The translations under genes were made by a program, and so were the position numbers. Below, piece by piece: positions 11,993 through 19,521 of a stretch of DNA of 44,620 nucleotides (position 1 is the stretch's first letter; every line of letters begins with the position of its first letter). This DNA comes from a virus, in IMG/VR virus record IMGVR_UViG_3300043398_000289, positions 1 through 44,620 of that record, one strand, 5' to 3'. A model generated the notes under the pieces. It worked only from the letters and a program-made list of their open reading frames with translations. It was not told where the DNA came from and searched no databases.

Positions 11993-13797
11993 CGAGTCTC
12001 GCCGATCGCCTTCTCGCCAAGGTCGGAAAGACCCGGGCCGACGTCAACCCGAGATCGGGTGTCGGTCAGGCTTTCCGCCGAAAGGGTGTGGAACGGACAC
12101 CGGATTTCGTCCGTGTGTTGACGCTTCCTCGCATCGACTGGCGAGAAGGCGCGAGCGAGCTTGCGGACATGCTGACCGACGAGTTCGGTAGACCAGCGGG
12201 CAAGTGCAACGAGGACTGCATCTGTCGCGGTGTTGGGCACATGCGGCTCCGGCCCGTGCAGGCTGCGTCGCTGGCCGCGTTGCACGACTTCGGTGGCTTG
12301 TTCGCACCGATCGTCGTCGGCGGAGGGAAAACGCTGGTCTCGTTCCTGTCGGCTCGTGTGATCGACGCCAAGCGTCCGCTGTGTCTCGTTCCCGCGAAGC
12401 TGCGCGGAAAGACCGAGGCCGAATGGTGGAAGCTCTCGGTCCACTGGAAGCTCCCACAGATTCGCGTCGAGTCGTACGAGCGCCTCGGTCGCGCCGAAAA
12501 CGCGAAGCTACTCGAGCAGTACCGGCCCGATTTCATATTCGCCGACGAGGCACATCGCCTAAAGAACACCAAGGCTGCAGTCACTCGACGCGTGCACCGG
12601 TACCTGCAGAGCCAATGGAAGGACAACAAGCGAGTCGTCGTCGCGCTCGCGTCGGGTACGCTGACCACGCAGTCAATCCGCGACTACTGGCACCTTCTGC
12701 GCTGGACGCACGGCACCGATCGGATGCCGCTCCCGCGCGAATGGGCCGAAATGATGGAATGGGCGTCGGCCCTCGACGTCCTGGGCTCGAGTGTCATCCG
12801 CACAGCACCGGGAGCGCTGTCCGAGTTCTGCACGACCAAGACGCCGGACCTTGAGACCGTGCGCGACGGATACCGCAAGCGCATCGTCGAGACTCCCGGT
12901 GTCGTCTCCACCTCGACCAAGCACGTTGGCTGCTCGCTCCTGATCACAGGACAAGACCTGCCCACACTCGACAAGCTCGCGCCACACTACGAGCGGCTGC
13001 GCACCGAGTGGCAGACGCCGGATGGTTGGGACTTCTCCGAAGCTATCGAACTCTGGCGACACGCGCGCGAACTCGTAAATGGTTTCTTCAATGTCTGGGA
13101 TCCTCGGCCGCCCGAAGAGTGGATGCGCAAGCGCAAGGCGTGGCACCGATTCGTGCGTGTCGTGCTCAAGCACTCGCGCCAATACGACACCGAGTTTCAG
13201 GTCGCGACTGCTTGTCATCAGGGCAAGATCTCGCCGATGGTCGACGGCGTCGACGTCTACCGCGAGTGGAAGACGATCAAACCCACGTTCGAGCCTAACG
13301 CGATTCCGGTGTGGGTCGACGACACAACGCTCCGCTTCGCTCAGAAATGGCTCGAGGAGGACGCCGGGATCTGCTGGGTCGAGCACCCGTGCTTTGGCGA
13401 GAAGCTCGCGAAGATGAGCGGCTTTCCCTACTACGGGCGAAAGGGCCTCAACAGCAAAGGCGAGGCGATCGAAGACGCGAAGGGACCGATCATCGCGTCG
13501 GTGCTCGCGAACGGAGAAGGCCGGAACCTGCAGCGCTGGAATCGCAATCTCGTTGTGTCTTGTCCGCCGAACGGCAAGACAATCGAGCAGCTTCTCGGGC
13601 GCACGCACCGAGATGGGCAGGAAGCGGACGAGGTGTGCTATAGTTTCGTGATCGCCTGCAAGGAGCAGCTGGACGGATTCCACAAGGCCGTGCGCGAGGC
13701 GCAGTTTATCGAGCAGACACTCGGACAGCCGCAGAAGCTTGTATACGCAGACAAGGACCTCGGGTCGTTCGAGGAGAAGAGAGGACCGAGATGGTAG
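11989..13797 (+). CDS. SF2 helicase, SNF2/DEAH-like
   Basis: A 602-residue superfamily 2 ATPase. Walker A-type VVGGGKTLVSF (about residue 109), motif II ADEAHRLKN (about 185), motif III-like LASGT, and motif VI QLLGRTHRDGQEAD (about residue 534) are all present. A Cys cluster CNEDCICRG lies before the helicase core (about residues 70-78) and may bind zinc. Phage relatives act in replication or recombination; the flanking Cas4-like nuclease and RuvC-like gene suggest a recombination/repair set. Start GTG 11989 overlaps the preceding stop. Confidence 0.85.
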   Translation: MTSLADRLLAKVGKTRADVNPRSGVGQAFRRKGVERTPDFVRVLTLPRIDWREGASELADMLTDEFGRPAGKCNEDCICRGVGHMRLRPVQAASLAALHDFGGLFAPIVVGGGKTLVSFLSARVIDAKRPLCLVPAKLRGKTEAEWWKLSVHWKLPQIRVESYERLGRAENAKLLEQYRPDFIFADEAHRLKNTKAAVTRRVHRYLQSQWKDNKRVVVALASGTLTTQSIRDYWHLLRWTHGTDRMPLPREWAEMMEWASALDVLGSSVIRTAPGALSEFCTTKTPDLETVRDGYRKRIVETPGVVSTSTKHVGCSLLITGQDLPTLDKLAPHYERLRTEWQTPDGWDFSEAIELWRHARELVNGFFNVWDPRPPEEWMRKRKAWHRFVRVVLKHSRQYDTEFQVATACHQGKISPMVDGVDVYREWKTIKPTFEPNAIPVWVDDTTLRFAQKWLEEDAGICWVEHPCFGEKLAKMSGFPYYGRKGLNSKGEAIEDAKGPIIASVLANGEGRNLQRWNRNLVVSCPPNGKTIEQLLGRTHRDGQEADEVCYSFVIACKEQLDGFHKAVREAQFIEQTLGQPQKLVYADKDLGSFEEKRGPRW

Positions 13798-13979
13798 CGA
13801 AGCGAAAGAGCCTCGGGCAGATCGCATTCGAGGCGTACAACGAGGCCAAGGGCGGAGTTACGTACGATGGAAAGCCGATCCCACCTTGGGAGGACGTCGG
13901 CGACGCTGTGCGCAGCGCATGGGAAGCAGCGGCCCGTGCCGTGTGGGAGAGGTCGACGGCGGATGTGTTCGCCAAGTGA
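13791..13979 (+). CDS. small conserved-type phage protein
   Basis: A 62-residue protein: IAFEAYNEAKGGVTYDGKPIPPWEDVGDAVRSAWEAAARA. This helix-loop-helix pattern (AYNEA, PPWEDVGDAVRSAW) is frequent among small phage proteins of unknown function. The ATG lies within the last codons of the helicase gene. Confidence 0.65.
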   Translation: MVAKRKSLGQIAFEAYNEAKGGVTYDGKPIPPWEDVGDAVRSAWEAAARAVWERSTADVFAK

Positions 13980-13983
13980 ACGT

Positions 13984-14056
13984 GCCTGCAAAGCTCAAGC
14001 GGTAGAGCACCTGTTTTGTAAACAGGAGGAAGCGAGTTCGAGTCTCGCTGCAGGCT
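13984..14056 (+). tRNA. tRNA-Thr (anticodon TGT)
   Basis: 73 bases fold as a complete tRNA: acceptor GCCTGCA/TGCAGGC, D-stem GCTC/GAGC with GCGGTA loop, anticodon stem CCTGT/ACAGG with loop TTTGTAA (anticodon TGT, reads ACA), variable AGGAA, T-arm GCGAG-TTCGAGT-CTCGC. CCA is not encoded. It begins 5 bases after the preceding stop. ACA codons would be rare in a GC-rich host, so the tRNA may supplement translation. Confidence 0.9.
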
Positions 14057-14100
14057 TGCGGAGCGTGTTGCTCTGCTAGTAGAGAAAGAGAAGGCAAATC

Positions 14101-14589
14101 ATGGGATTCTTCAAGAACATCGAGAGCGCGAAGGTCGGACTCGGCGGAATCTACTTCCTCGCCAACAAGGGCGAGGGCCACACCGAGAAGGAGCCGAAGT
14201 GGATCCCGGCGTCGTACGACCTCGAGATCCTCAAGATTACGACGATGACCTCGCGCAAGAAGGACGACCTGTTCATCGTCGAGTGCAAGATCATCAAGTC
14301 GGACTGTCCCGAGCGCAAGGCGGGCATCTCGGCTTCGTGGGTCGTGAACCTCAAGCAGGACGCCGCGATGGGCAACATCAAGGGCTTCATCGCAGCGGCG
14401 AACGGCATCGACCCCAGCGACGAGGAGGCCGTCAACGAGGCCGTGACGGAGGAAGTCTGCGAACTCGCGGTCTCGAACGATCAGCCGCTCGCGGGCAACA
14501 AGATCCACCTCGAGTGCATCATGATCAAGACGCGCGAGAACAAGGACTTCACGCTCCATCGCTGGTCGCCTGCGGCCGAGGCTGCGTGA
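14101..14589 (+). CDS. DUF669-like putative single-strand DNA-binding protein
   Basis: A 162-residue protein starting MGFFKNIESAKVGLGGIYF, with an OB-like strand pattern (YDLEILKITTM, DLFIVECKII, SASWVVNL) and HRW near the C-terminus. This layout resembles DUF669-type proteins that phages encode beside DNA polymerases and which are thought to bind single-stranded DNA. AGAAGG gives the ribosome site. It is flanked by the tRNA-Thr and the polymerase leader. Assignment is by resemblance. Confidence 0.55.
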   Translation: MGFFKNIESAKVGLGGIYFLANKGEGHTEKEPKWIPASYDLEILKITTMTSRKKDDLFIVECKIIKSDCPERKAGISASWVVNLKQDAAMGNIKGFIAAANGIDPSDEEAVNEAVTEEVCELAVSNDQPLAGNKIHLECIMIKTRENKDFTLHRWSPAAEAA

Positions 14590-14593
14590 CTCT

Positions 14594-14617
14594 CGAGGCC
14601 GCGCGAAACCGTGGCCT
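14594..14617 (+). terminator. hairpin after 14589
   Basis: GAGGCC/GGCCTC stem with a 12-base interior, five bases after the stop. No T-run. It may limit read-through or mark the start of the polymerase leader. Confidence 0.35.
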
Positions 14618-14665
14618 CGCTCGGAACGCCTCGGGGCGGTGAAGCCTGCAGATGACGGCGTGACA

Positions 14666-14679
14666 GTTGGAGAGACAAC
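14666..14679 (+). promoter_or_regulatory. GAGAGA-loop hairpin, copy 2
   Basis: GTTG, loop GAGAGA, CAAC, immediately before the tRNA-like fold and about 80 bases before the DNA polymerase start. Confidence 0.5.
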
Positions 14680-14680
14680 G

Positions 14681-14754
14681 AGATCCGTAGCTCAACTGGA
14701 AGAGCGCAGAGCCCGGAGAGACGGGCGGTGTCGGTTCGAATCCGGCCGGATCTG
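14681..14754 (+). ncRNA. tRNA-like structure with non-canonical anticodon arm, polymerase leader
   Basis: Acceptor AGATCCG/CGGATCT (7 bp), D-arm GCTC-AACTGGAA-GAGC and T-arm GTCGG-TTCGAAT-CCGGC are fully tRNA-like. The 24 bases where the anticodon arm should be give no 5+7+5 stem with T33. Instead they form GCCCG-GAGAGA-CGGGC (14711-14726), displaced by about 4 bases. The 3' end lies 3 bases before the polymerase ATG, so the fold occupies the place of the ribosome-binding site. It may be a decayed tRNA or a regulatory tRNA mimic. Confidence 0.65.
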
Positions 14755-14757
14755 TAG

Positions 14758-16725
14758 ATGACGCTCGCATTCGACAACGAAACATTCCTGATCGGCCAAG
14801 CGCAGGTTGCGCCTCCGCTCGTCTGTGTGTCGTTCACCGATGGCGAAGAGGTCGACGTCGTGCACCGACGCGACCCTGCCGCGTACAGGTTCGCGCGATT
14901 CGCGCTCGAGTCGGAGCACGAGCTTGTTGGGCAGAACGTGCCCTTTGATCTCGCTGTATGGTGCAACGAGTGGCCGGACCTGCTCGATCTTGTGTTCGCG
15001 GCTTACGACGCAGACCGAGTCGTCGACACGATGGTCCGGCAGAAGCTCCTGGACATCGCGCACGGCTGCTATCGTGGCTTCCGCTCCGGATTGACTGGCG
15101 TGTGGATCGAGCACAAGTATCACCTCGCCGACCTCGCGAAGAGACACACGTATCCGGTCGACCTGGACAAAGACACGTGGCGGTTGCGCTACAACGAACT
15201 CGTCGACCTCGACGTAGCCGATTGGCCAGAGGGTGCAGTTGACTACAGCGCACACGATGCGTTGTCGACTTTTCATGTGTGGCGAGCACAAGAAGCCGAA
15301 CGGCGGCTGCTCGATGACCAGTACCGCCAGTGCCGAGCCCATTGGGCTTTGCACCTGATGAGCGCCTGGGGTGTGCGTACTGATCCGGCCATGGTCGACC
15401 GGCTCGAGAAGCTCACGCGCGCCATGCTCGCCGACCACGAGGCGACGCTACTCGAACACAAGCTCATCGAGCCCAAGAAAGCCGGTGGCTTCACCAAGAA
15501 GGTCAAGCGTGCACAGGAGTTCGCGAAGGCCGCTTGGGAGCGCCGAGGCGGAGAGATGGTGCTAACCGACGGCAAGCAGGTCTCGCTGTCAGAGGACGCA
15601 GCCGAGAGGCTCGGAGACCCGGTCATCACGGCGTTTCAGCAGTTCGGCTCCGCGTCGACCATCCTGGCTCGTGTCGAAGAGCTTCGACCGGGGCTCCTGC
15701 ACACGAGGTTTGATGAACTCATGCAGTCTGGCCGGACCTCGAGCAGCAAGCCCAACATCCAGAACCGAGCGGTCGACATCATGGTGCGTCCGCGTTGCGG
15801 ACACAAGGTCAACAAGAAGAAGACTTCTTGTCCCGAGTGCAAGACGCCTTATGAGGTCGCAGGCGACAGAGAGGCGTTCGTGCCTCGCGAGGGCTGTGTG
15901 CTCCTCATGTCCGATGTGCCCGGCCTCGAGCTTCGCACGATAGCCCAGACGTGCGTCAAGATCGTTGGCTACTCGCGCCTCGGCGAGATCTTGAACGCCG
16001 GCCGCGATCCACACATCGAGGTTGCGGCGACGCTGCGCGGAATCTCGCTCGAGGAAGCCTACCGACGCAAGACCGACCCGAACGACACAGACATCTATCT
16101 TGCTCGGCAGACCGGCAAAGTCGTCAACTTCGGTCTCAACGCGCGTCTGGGATGGCGTGGCCTGATCGAGCAGGCTCGCACCAAGTATGGCGTGCTGCTC
16201 AACGAGTACGAGTCGAAGCAAGCCATCGAAGCTTACTACGCGACGCTACCTGAGATGCGCGAGTTCCACAGCTGGGTCGACGGCGAGTGTGCGAACGGCA
16301 TGGGACAAGCGATTCACCTGTTCTCCGGTCGGGTGCAAGGTCTGTTGTCGCCGACCATGATGTCGAATACCTTCTCGCAGGGGCTCGGCGCGGACGCGAC
16401 CAAGGCCGCCCTCTACGAACTCGCCCGCGTGTGCTACGTCGGCAGAGGCCAACCGCTATACGGCTCGCGCTCCGTCAACTACGTGCACGACGATTATCAC
16501 GTCGAGACGCTCGAGGAGAACCTCGACGCCAAGAGCGAGCAGATGGCCGATGTGATCTGCACCGAGATCAACAAGTGGCTGCCTGACGTTCCCGTGCCGC
16601 GTGACGAGATGCGGCCAATCGCGGCTCGCCGTTGGAGCAAGAAGGCCAAGCGCGAACTGAACCCTAACGGCACACTCGCCGTATGGGAGTGGCAAGAGTG
16701 GATCAGACAGCAGGAGGAACGATGA
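14758..16725 (+). CDS. dpoZ: family A DNA polymerase with 3'-5' exonuclease (candidate DpoZ)
   Basis: A 655-residue replicative polymerase. Exonuclease motifs: FDNETF (residues 5-10), GQNVPFDLAV (about 58-67) and DYSAHDAL (about 162). Polymerase motifs: SDVPGLELRTIAQ (motif A, about 385), RQTGKVVNFGLNARLG (motif B/O-helix, about 450) and VHDDYH (motif C, about 576). There is no 5' nuclease domain. A four-Cys insert (CGHK then CPEC, about residues 346-361) sits between the template-binding QSGRTSSSKPNIQN motif and motif A. PurZ-type phages commonly carry a PolA-like DpoZ that accepts dZTP, and PurZ/MazZ-like genes lie 0.8-3.6 kb downstream; the DpoZ label rests on that context. No Shine-Dalgarno site: the start abuts the tRNA-like fold. 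Confidence 0.85.
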   Translation: MTLAFDNETFLIGQAQVAPPLVCVSFTDGEEVDVVHRRDPAAYRFARFALESEHELVGQNVPFDLAVWCNEWPDLLDLVFAAYDADRVVDTMVRQKLLDIAHGCYRGFRSGLTGVWIEHKYHLADLAKRHTYPVDLDKDTWRLRYNELVDLDVADWPEGAVDYSAHDALSTFHVWRAQEAERRLLDDQYRQCRAHWALHLMSAWGVRTDPAMVDRLEKLTRAMLADHEATLLEHKLIEPKKAGGFTKKVKRAQEFAKAAWERRGGEMVLTDGKQVSLSEDAAERLGDPVITAFQQFGSASTILARVEELRPGLLHTRFDELMQSGRTSSSKPNIQNRAVDIMVRPRCGHKVNKKKTSCPECKTPYEVAGDREAFVPREGCVLLMSDVPGLELRTIAQTCVKIVGYSRLGEILNAGRDPHIEVAATLRGISLEEAYRRKTDPNDTDIYLARQTGKVVNFGLNARLGWRGLIEQARTKYGVLLNEYESKQAIEAYYATLPEMREFHSWVDGECANGMGQAIHLFSGRVQGLLSPTMMSNTFSQGLGADATKAALYELARVCYVGRGQPLYGSRSVNYVHDDYHVETLEENLDAKSEQMADVICTEINKWLPDVPVPRDEMRPIAARRWSKKAKRELNPNGTLAVWEWQEWIRQQEER

Positions 16726-16856
16726 CCAGGGACGACCTCGAGAAGCTCGCACGAGAGACACGGGACCGGGTGTTGCGAGAGCAGCGCGACGAGTTCCAGA
16801 AGCGCTGGCCGCACTACACGCCACCACCGGCTCCTCCGGCTCCGCCGTGCTCCTAG
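16722..16856 (+). CDS. small charged hypothetical protein
   Basis: A 44-residue peptide: a charged amphipathic helix (MTRDDLEKLARETRDRVL) ending in a Pro-rich tail (PPPAPPAPPCS). ATGA overlap with the polymerase stop; GGAGG upstream gives a strong ribosome site. The last codons overlap the RuvC-like start. A polymerase-associated or coupling role is a guess. Confidence 0.55.
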   Translation: MTRDDLEKLARETRDRVLREQRDEFQKRWPHYTPPPAPPAPPCS

Positions 16857-17293
16857 CGATCGACCCGGGCAAGCGTGCCGTGGGCTGGTCTTTGTGGACA
16901 GGCGAGGCCCTCTACGGAGCCGGATACCAGCCTTTCGACAACCTGTGCGTGCTTCGCTCGTGGTTGGTGGCCAAGTTCCCGTCGAAGATCGTCATCGAGA
17001 AACCGCAGGTATATCCGGGCGCGCGAGCGAAAGGCGACCCCAACGACATCGTCGACCTCGCGATCATCGTCGGTGCTTGTGCCTCTATCTTGTCCGACGC
17101 ACGGGTTGTGTATCCCGGACAGTGGAAGGGACAAGTCCCAAAAACCGTTCATCACGCACGGGCCATCAGCAAGCTCGGTACGATCGAACGAGACTTCTTC
17201 GTGAAGACCCTTCAAGACGTCCACAAGACCAAGCAACACAACGTCTACGATGCGGTAGCCCTGGGGCTTTGGGCTTTGGGCAGGCTCGGTTGA
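16847..17293 (+). CDS. RuvC-like Holliday junction resolvase
   Basis: A 148-residue RNase-H-fold nuclease. Acidic residues fall at the expected places: AIDPG (D6) on strand 1, VIEKP (E51), and HNVYDAVALGLWA (His131, Asp135) on the last helix. Length and motif order match phage and poxvirus RuvC-type resolvases that cut branched DNA before packaging. It starts at GTG 16847 inside the end of the preceding gene. Confidence 0.85.
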   Translation: MLLAIDPGKRAVGWSLWTGEALYGAGYQPFDNLCVLRSWLVAKFPSKIVIEKPQVYPGARAKGDPNDIVDLAIIVGACASILSDARVVYPGQWKGQVPKTVHHARAISKLGTIERDFFVKTLQDVHKTKQHNVYDAVALGLWALGRLG

Positions 17294-17318
17294 CACGACG
17301 ACCATGTCGTGCTAGGCT
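17290..17318 (+). promoter_or_regulatory. promoter with operator palindrome for Cro-like gene
   Basis: TTGACA (17290-17295), 17-base spacer, TAGGCT (17313-17318). The spacer contains a perfect inverted repeat CACGAC-N6-GTCGTG (17294-17311), placed where a bound repressor would block RNA polymerase. The downstream gene encodes a helix-turn-helix protein, so autoregulation is likely. Confidence 0.6.
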
Positions 17319-17338
17319 CGTTCGTACAGGAGGTTCAA

Positions 17339-17527
17339 GTGACACTCGATGGATATCTGAGCAGGAAGGACGCACCGACAGCCGAGGAACTCGCCAAGGC
17401 TGCAGGTGTCTCGTACACGACCATCAAGGCCGTGAGGCGAGGCATGAAGGTCAAGATGTACTCGGTCGCGAAAGCGATCTCGGACGCCACAGGCGGAAAG
17501 GTCAAGGTCGAGGAACTCTGCGAGTGA
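17339..17527 (+). CDS. small Cro/XRE-type helix-turn-helix regulator
   Basis: A 62-residue protein from GTG 17339 with a strong AGGAGG 5 bases upstream; the GTG at 17309 lies inside the promoter and is rejected. The segment PTAEELAKAAGVSYTTIKAVRRGMKVKMYSVAKAISDATGGKV is a compact XRE helix-turn-helix. It is probably a Cro-like repressor binding the palindrome in its own promoter and perhaps the related one at 9813-9825. There is no partner repressor of lysogeny. Confidence 0.8.
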   Translation: MTLDGYLSRKDAPTAEELAKAAGVSYTTIKAVRRGMKVKMYSVAKAISDATGGKVKVEELCE

Positions 17528-17566
17528 GCGGTTCGGGTCGGGGCACCAACACAGACGAGGTGAGAG

Positions 17567-19150
17567 ATGCTGATTGTTCTTTCGGGTGAGATCGCGTCGG
17601 GCAAGTCGACGCTCGCGCAGACAATGAGCCAGCGAGGCTGGACGGTCATCAAGACACGCGAGGTCATCGAGGCCATGTTCGCCCAGCGCAACGGCGGGCG
17701 AGCGCCGAAGGATCGACCCGAGTTCCAGGCGTTCGGCGACCACCTCGACGAGAACGTCCCGACGTGGCTCTCGACGGCTGCGATCGCCCAATCCCTCACA
17801 GGTGCGAACCTCGTCATCGACTCGGTGCGCCGAGAGGACCAGATCGAGTCACTGCGCGAGGTCTTCGGTCGCGTGGTCCACGTGCACCTCGAGGCGGAGC
17901 CCGGATCGCTGCGCGAGCGGTTCGAGAAGCGCGGAGACATCGACAACTACGAGCGCATCAAGGCCCAGCGCACCGAAGCCCAGGTCAACAACCTGCGGTC
18001 GATCGCCGATCTCGTCGTCAACACCTCGAGGAGCGAACCGCGCGACGTAGAGGTCAGACTCGATGCGTTCCTGAACCGCTCCGAGGTCACGCCGTGCGTT
18101 GACGTGGTCATCGGTGGCCAGTACGGCTCGGAGGGCAAGGGCCACGTGGTCTCGCACATCGCGCACGAGTACGATGCTCTCGTTCGCGTCGGCGGACCGA
18201 ACGCAGGGCACACGGTACTGCGCCCGGACAACGGCGAGAAGGTGAGCTTCTACCACATCCCGTCCGGAGCGCTGCACAGCCCACGAGCCATCCTGATCCT
18301 CGGCCCGGGAGCGGTCATCAACCCCAAGGTCCTCGAGAAGGAAGCGCAGTACCTCGGAGGGCTCGAGAAGCTGCGCGGACGACTCATGATCGACCCGCAG
18401 GCCAACGTGATCTCGGAGGACGACATCGCGAACGAGGCGGGCCTCGTGGCGTCGGTCGGTTCGACTGGTCAGGGCGTCGGAGTCGCAACCGCACGCAAGA
18501 TCGTGGAGCGCGGAACGCGCAAGCTCGCTCGCGACTGCGAGATGCTCAAGCCCTTCATGCGGCCCTCGCTCGAGATCCTCGACTACGCGTACAGGACAGG
18601 CGTCCGCGTGATGCTCGAGGGAACACAGGGAACCGGTCTGTCGCTGCACCATGGCCACTACCCGTATGTGACCTCGAGGGACACGACGGCGTCCGGAACG
18701 GCAGGCGAGGCGGGCATCCCGCCGCGTCGGATCCGCAAGGTGATCGTGGTCGTCAGGACCAACCCGATCCGCGTGCAGAGCCCGCCCGGTGGAACGAGCG
18801 GACCGATGGGTCGCGAGACGACGTGGGAGGAGATCAGCAAGCGAGCCGGTGTGCCCGCCGACGAGCTTCGCCTCAAGGAGATGACCACAACGACGAAGAG
18901 GCAGCGTCGCGTGGCCGAGTTCAACTGGCAGGACCTCCACAGGGCGACGATGCTGAACGGACCCACCGACATCGCGTTGACCTTCGTCGATTACATCGAC
19001 CACGCGAATCAGAGCGCGCGCCGCTACGAGCAACTGACCCCCGAGACGCTGCGGTTCATCGAGGAGGTCGAGCGCGTCGCTGCGTGCCCGGTCTCGCTCA
19101 TCACGACCCGCTTCCACAAGCGCTCAATCATCGATCGGAGGGCCTGGTGA
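17567..19150 (+). CDS. purZ: nucleotide-kinase-like domain fused to PurZ (N6-succino-2-amino-2'-deoxyadenylate synthase)
   Basis: A 527-residue fusion. Residues 1 to about 170 are a P-loop kinase-like domain (LSGEIASGKST at 6-15, LVIDSVRRE, LRERFEKRG lid-like segment). Residues about 178-527 are adenylosuccinate-synthetase-like: GGQYGSEGKG (Ser188 replaces the catalytic Asp of PurA), GGPNAGHT (His215 kept), GSTGQGVG, EGTQGTGLSLHHGHYPYVTSRDTT, GGTSGPMGRET and the C-terminal ITTRFHKR. Known PurZ enzymes join Asp to dGMP, giving the precursor that host PurB converts to dZMP. The fused kinase could act on dGMP or dZMP (inference). Ribosome site GAGGTGAG; it is followed by a GTGA-coupled pair of genes. 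Confidence 0.9.
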   Translation: MLIVLSGEIASGKSTLAQTMSQRGWTVIKTREVIEAMFAQRNGGRAPKDRPEFQAFGDHLDENVPTWLSTAAIAQSLTGANLVIDSVRREDQIESLREVFGRVVHVHLEAEPGSLRERFEKRGDIDNYERIKAQRTEAQVNNLRSIADLVVNTSRSEPRDVEVRLDAFLNRSEVTPCVDVVIGGQYGSEGKGHVVSHIAHEYDALVRVGGPNAGHTVLRPDNGEKVSFYHIPSGALHSPRAILILGPGAVINPKVLEKEAQYLGGLEKLRGRLMIDPQANVISEDDIANEAGLVASVGSTGQGVGVATARKIVERGTRKLARDCEMLKPFMRPSLEILDYAYRTGVRVMLEGTQGTGLSLHHGHYPYVTSRDTTASGTAGEAGIPPRRIRKVIVVVRTNPIRVQSPPGGTSGPMGRETTWEEISKRAGVPADELRLKEMTTTTKRQRRVAEFNWQDLHRATMLNGPTDIALTFVDYIDHANQSARRYEQLTPETLRFIEEVERVAACPVSLITTRFHKRSIIDRRAW

Positions 19151-19521
19151 GCAGCATCAAGGACTTGGTCGCGAAGATCAACGGGCTCGAAGCCGACGTC
19201 AACGAGAAGGGCGAGAGGCTCAGGCTCGCGGCAACGCGGAAAGAGCAGGCGGAGAGCCTGATCCGCAGAAATGACCTCGCGCTCTCGAACGCCTGCGAGA
19301 AGCTGCGTAAGAGCCTTTCCGAGGGCAAAGAGCCCGAGGAGCGGCTCGAGATCGCGGCGGAGATCGAGGCCGCCGAGAAGTGCAAGGGCGAGCTTGCTCT
19401 CGACCTGCAGCGCGCACGCGCCGAGTACGGAACGGCGGAATCGCTGGTCACCAAGGCGCGCGAGGCGTACACAGAGGCAACGGCGCTGCTCGAGAAGCGG
19501 CTCGCAGGAGGCGGCAAGTGA
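19147..19521 (+). CDS. coiled-coil hypothetical protein
   Basis: A 124-residue, highly charged, almost wholly helical protein (KINGLEADVNEKGERLRLAATRKEQAESL through LEKRLAGGGK) with heptad-like spacing throughout. Overlaps the purZ stop and the start of the MazZ-like gene (GTGA on both sides), so it is made with them. It may be a scaffold for the nucleotide enzymes or be unrelated; no motif indicates function. Confidence 0.6.
   Translation: MSSIKDLVAKINGLEADVNEKGERLRLAATRKEQAESLIRRNDLALSNACEKLRKSLSEGKEPEERLEIAAEIEAAEKCKGELALDLQRARAEYGTAESLVTKAREAYTEATALLEKRLAGGGK

Noticed and set aside
14681-14754. Ordinary second tRNA gene
   Set aside because: No 5-bp anticodon stem with a 7-base loop and T33 can be drawn, so no amino acid can be assigned.
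17567-19150. Host-type adenylosuccinate synthetase (PurA)
   Set aside because: The catalytic Asp is replaced by Ser, the protein is fused to a kinase-like domain and sits with a MazG-like gene in a phage operon, all favouring PurZ.
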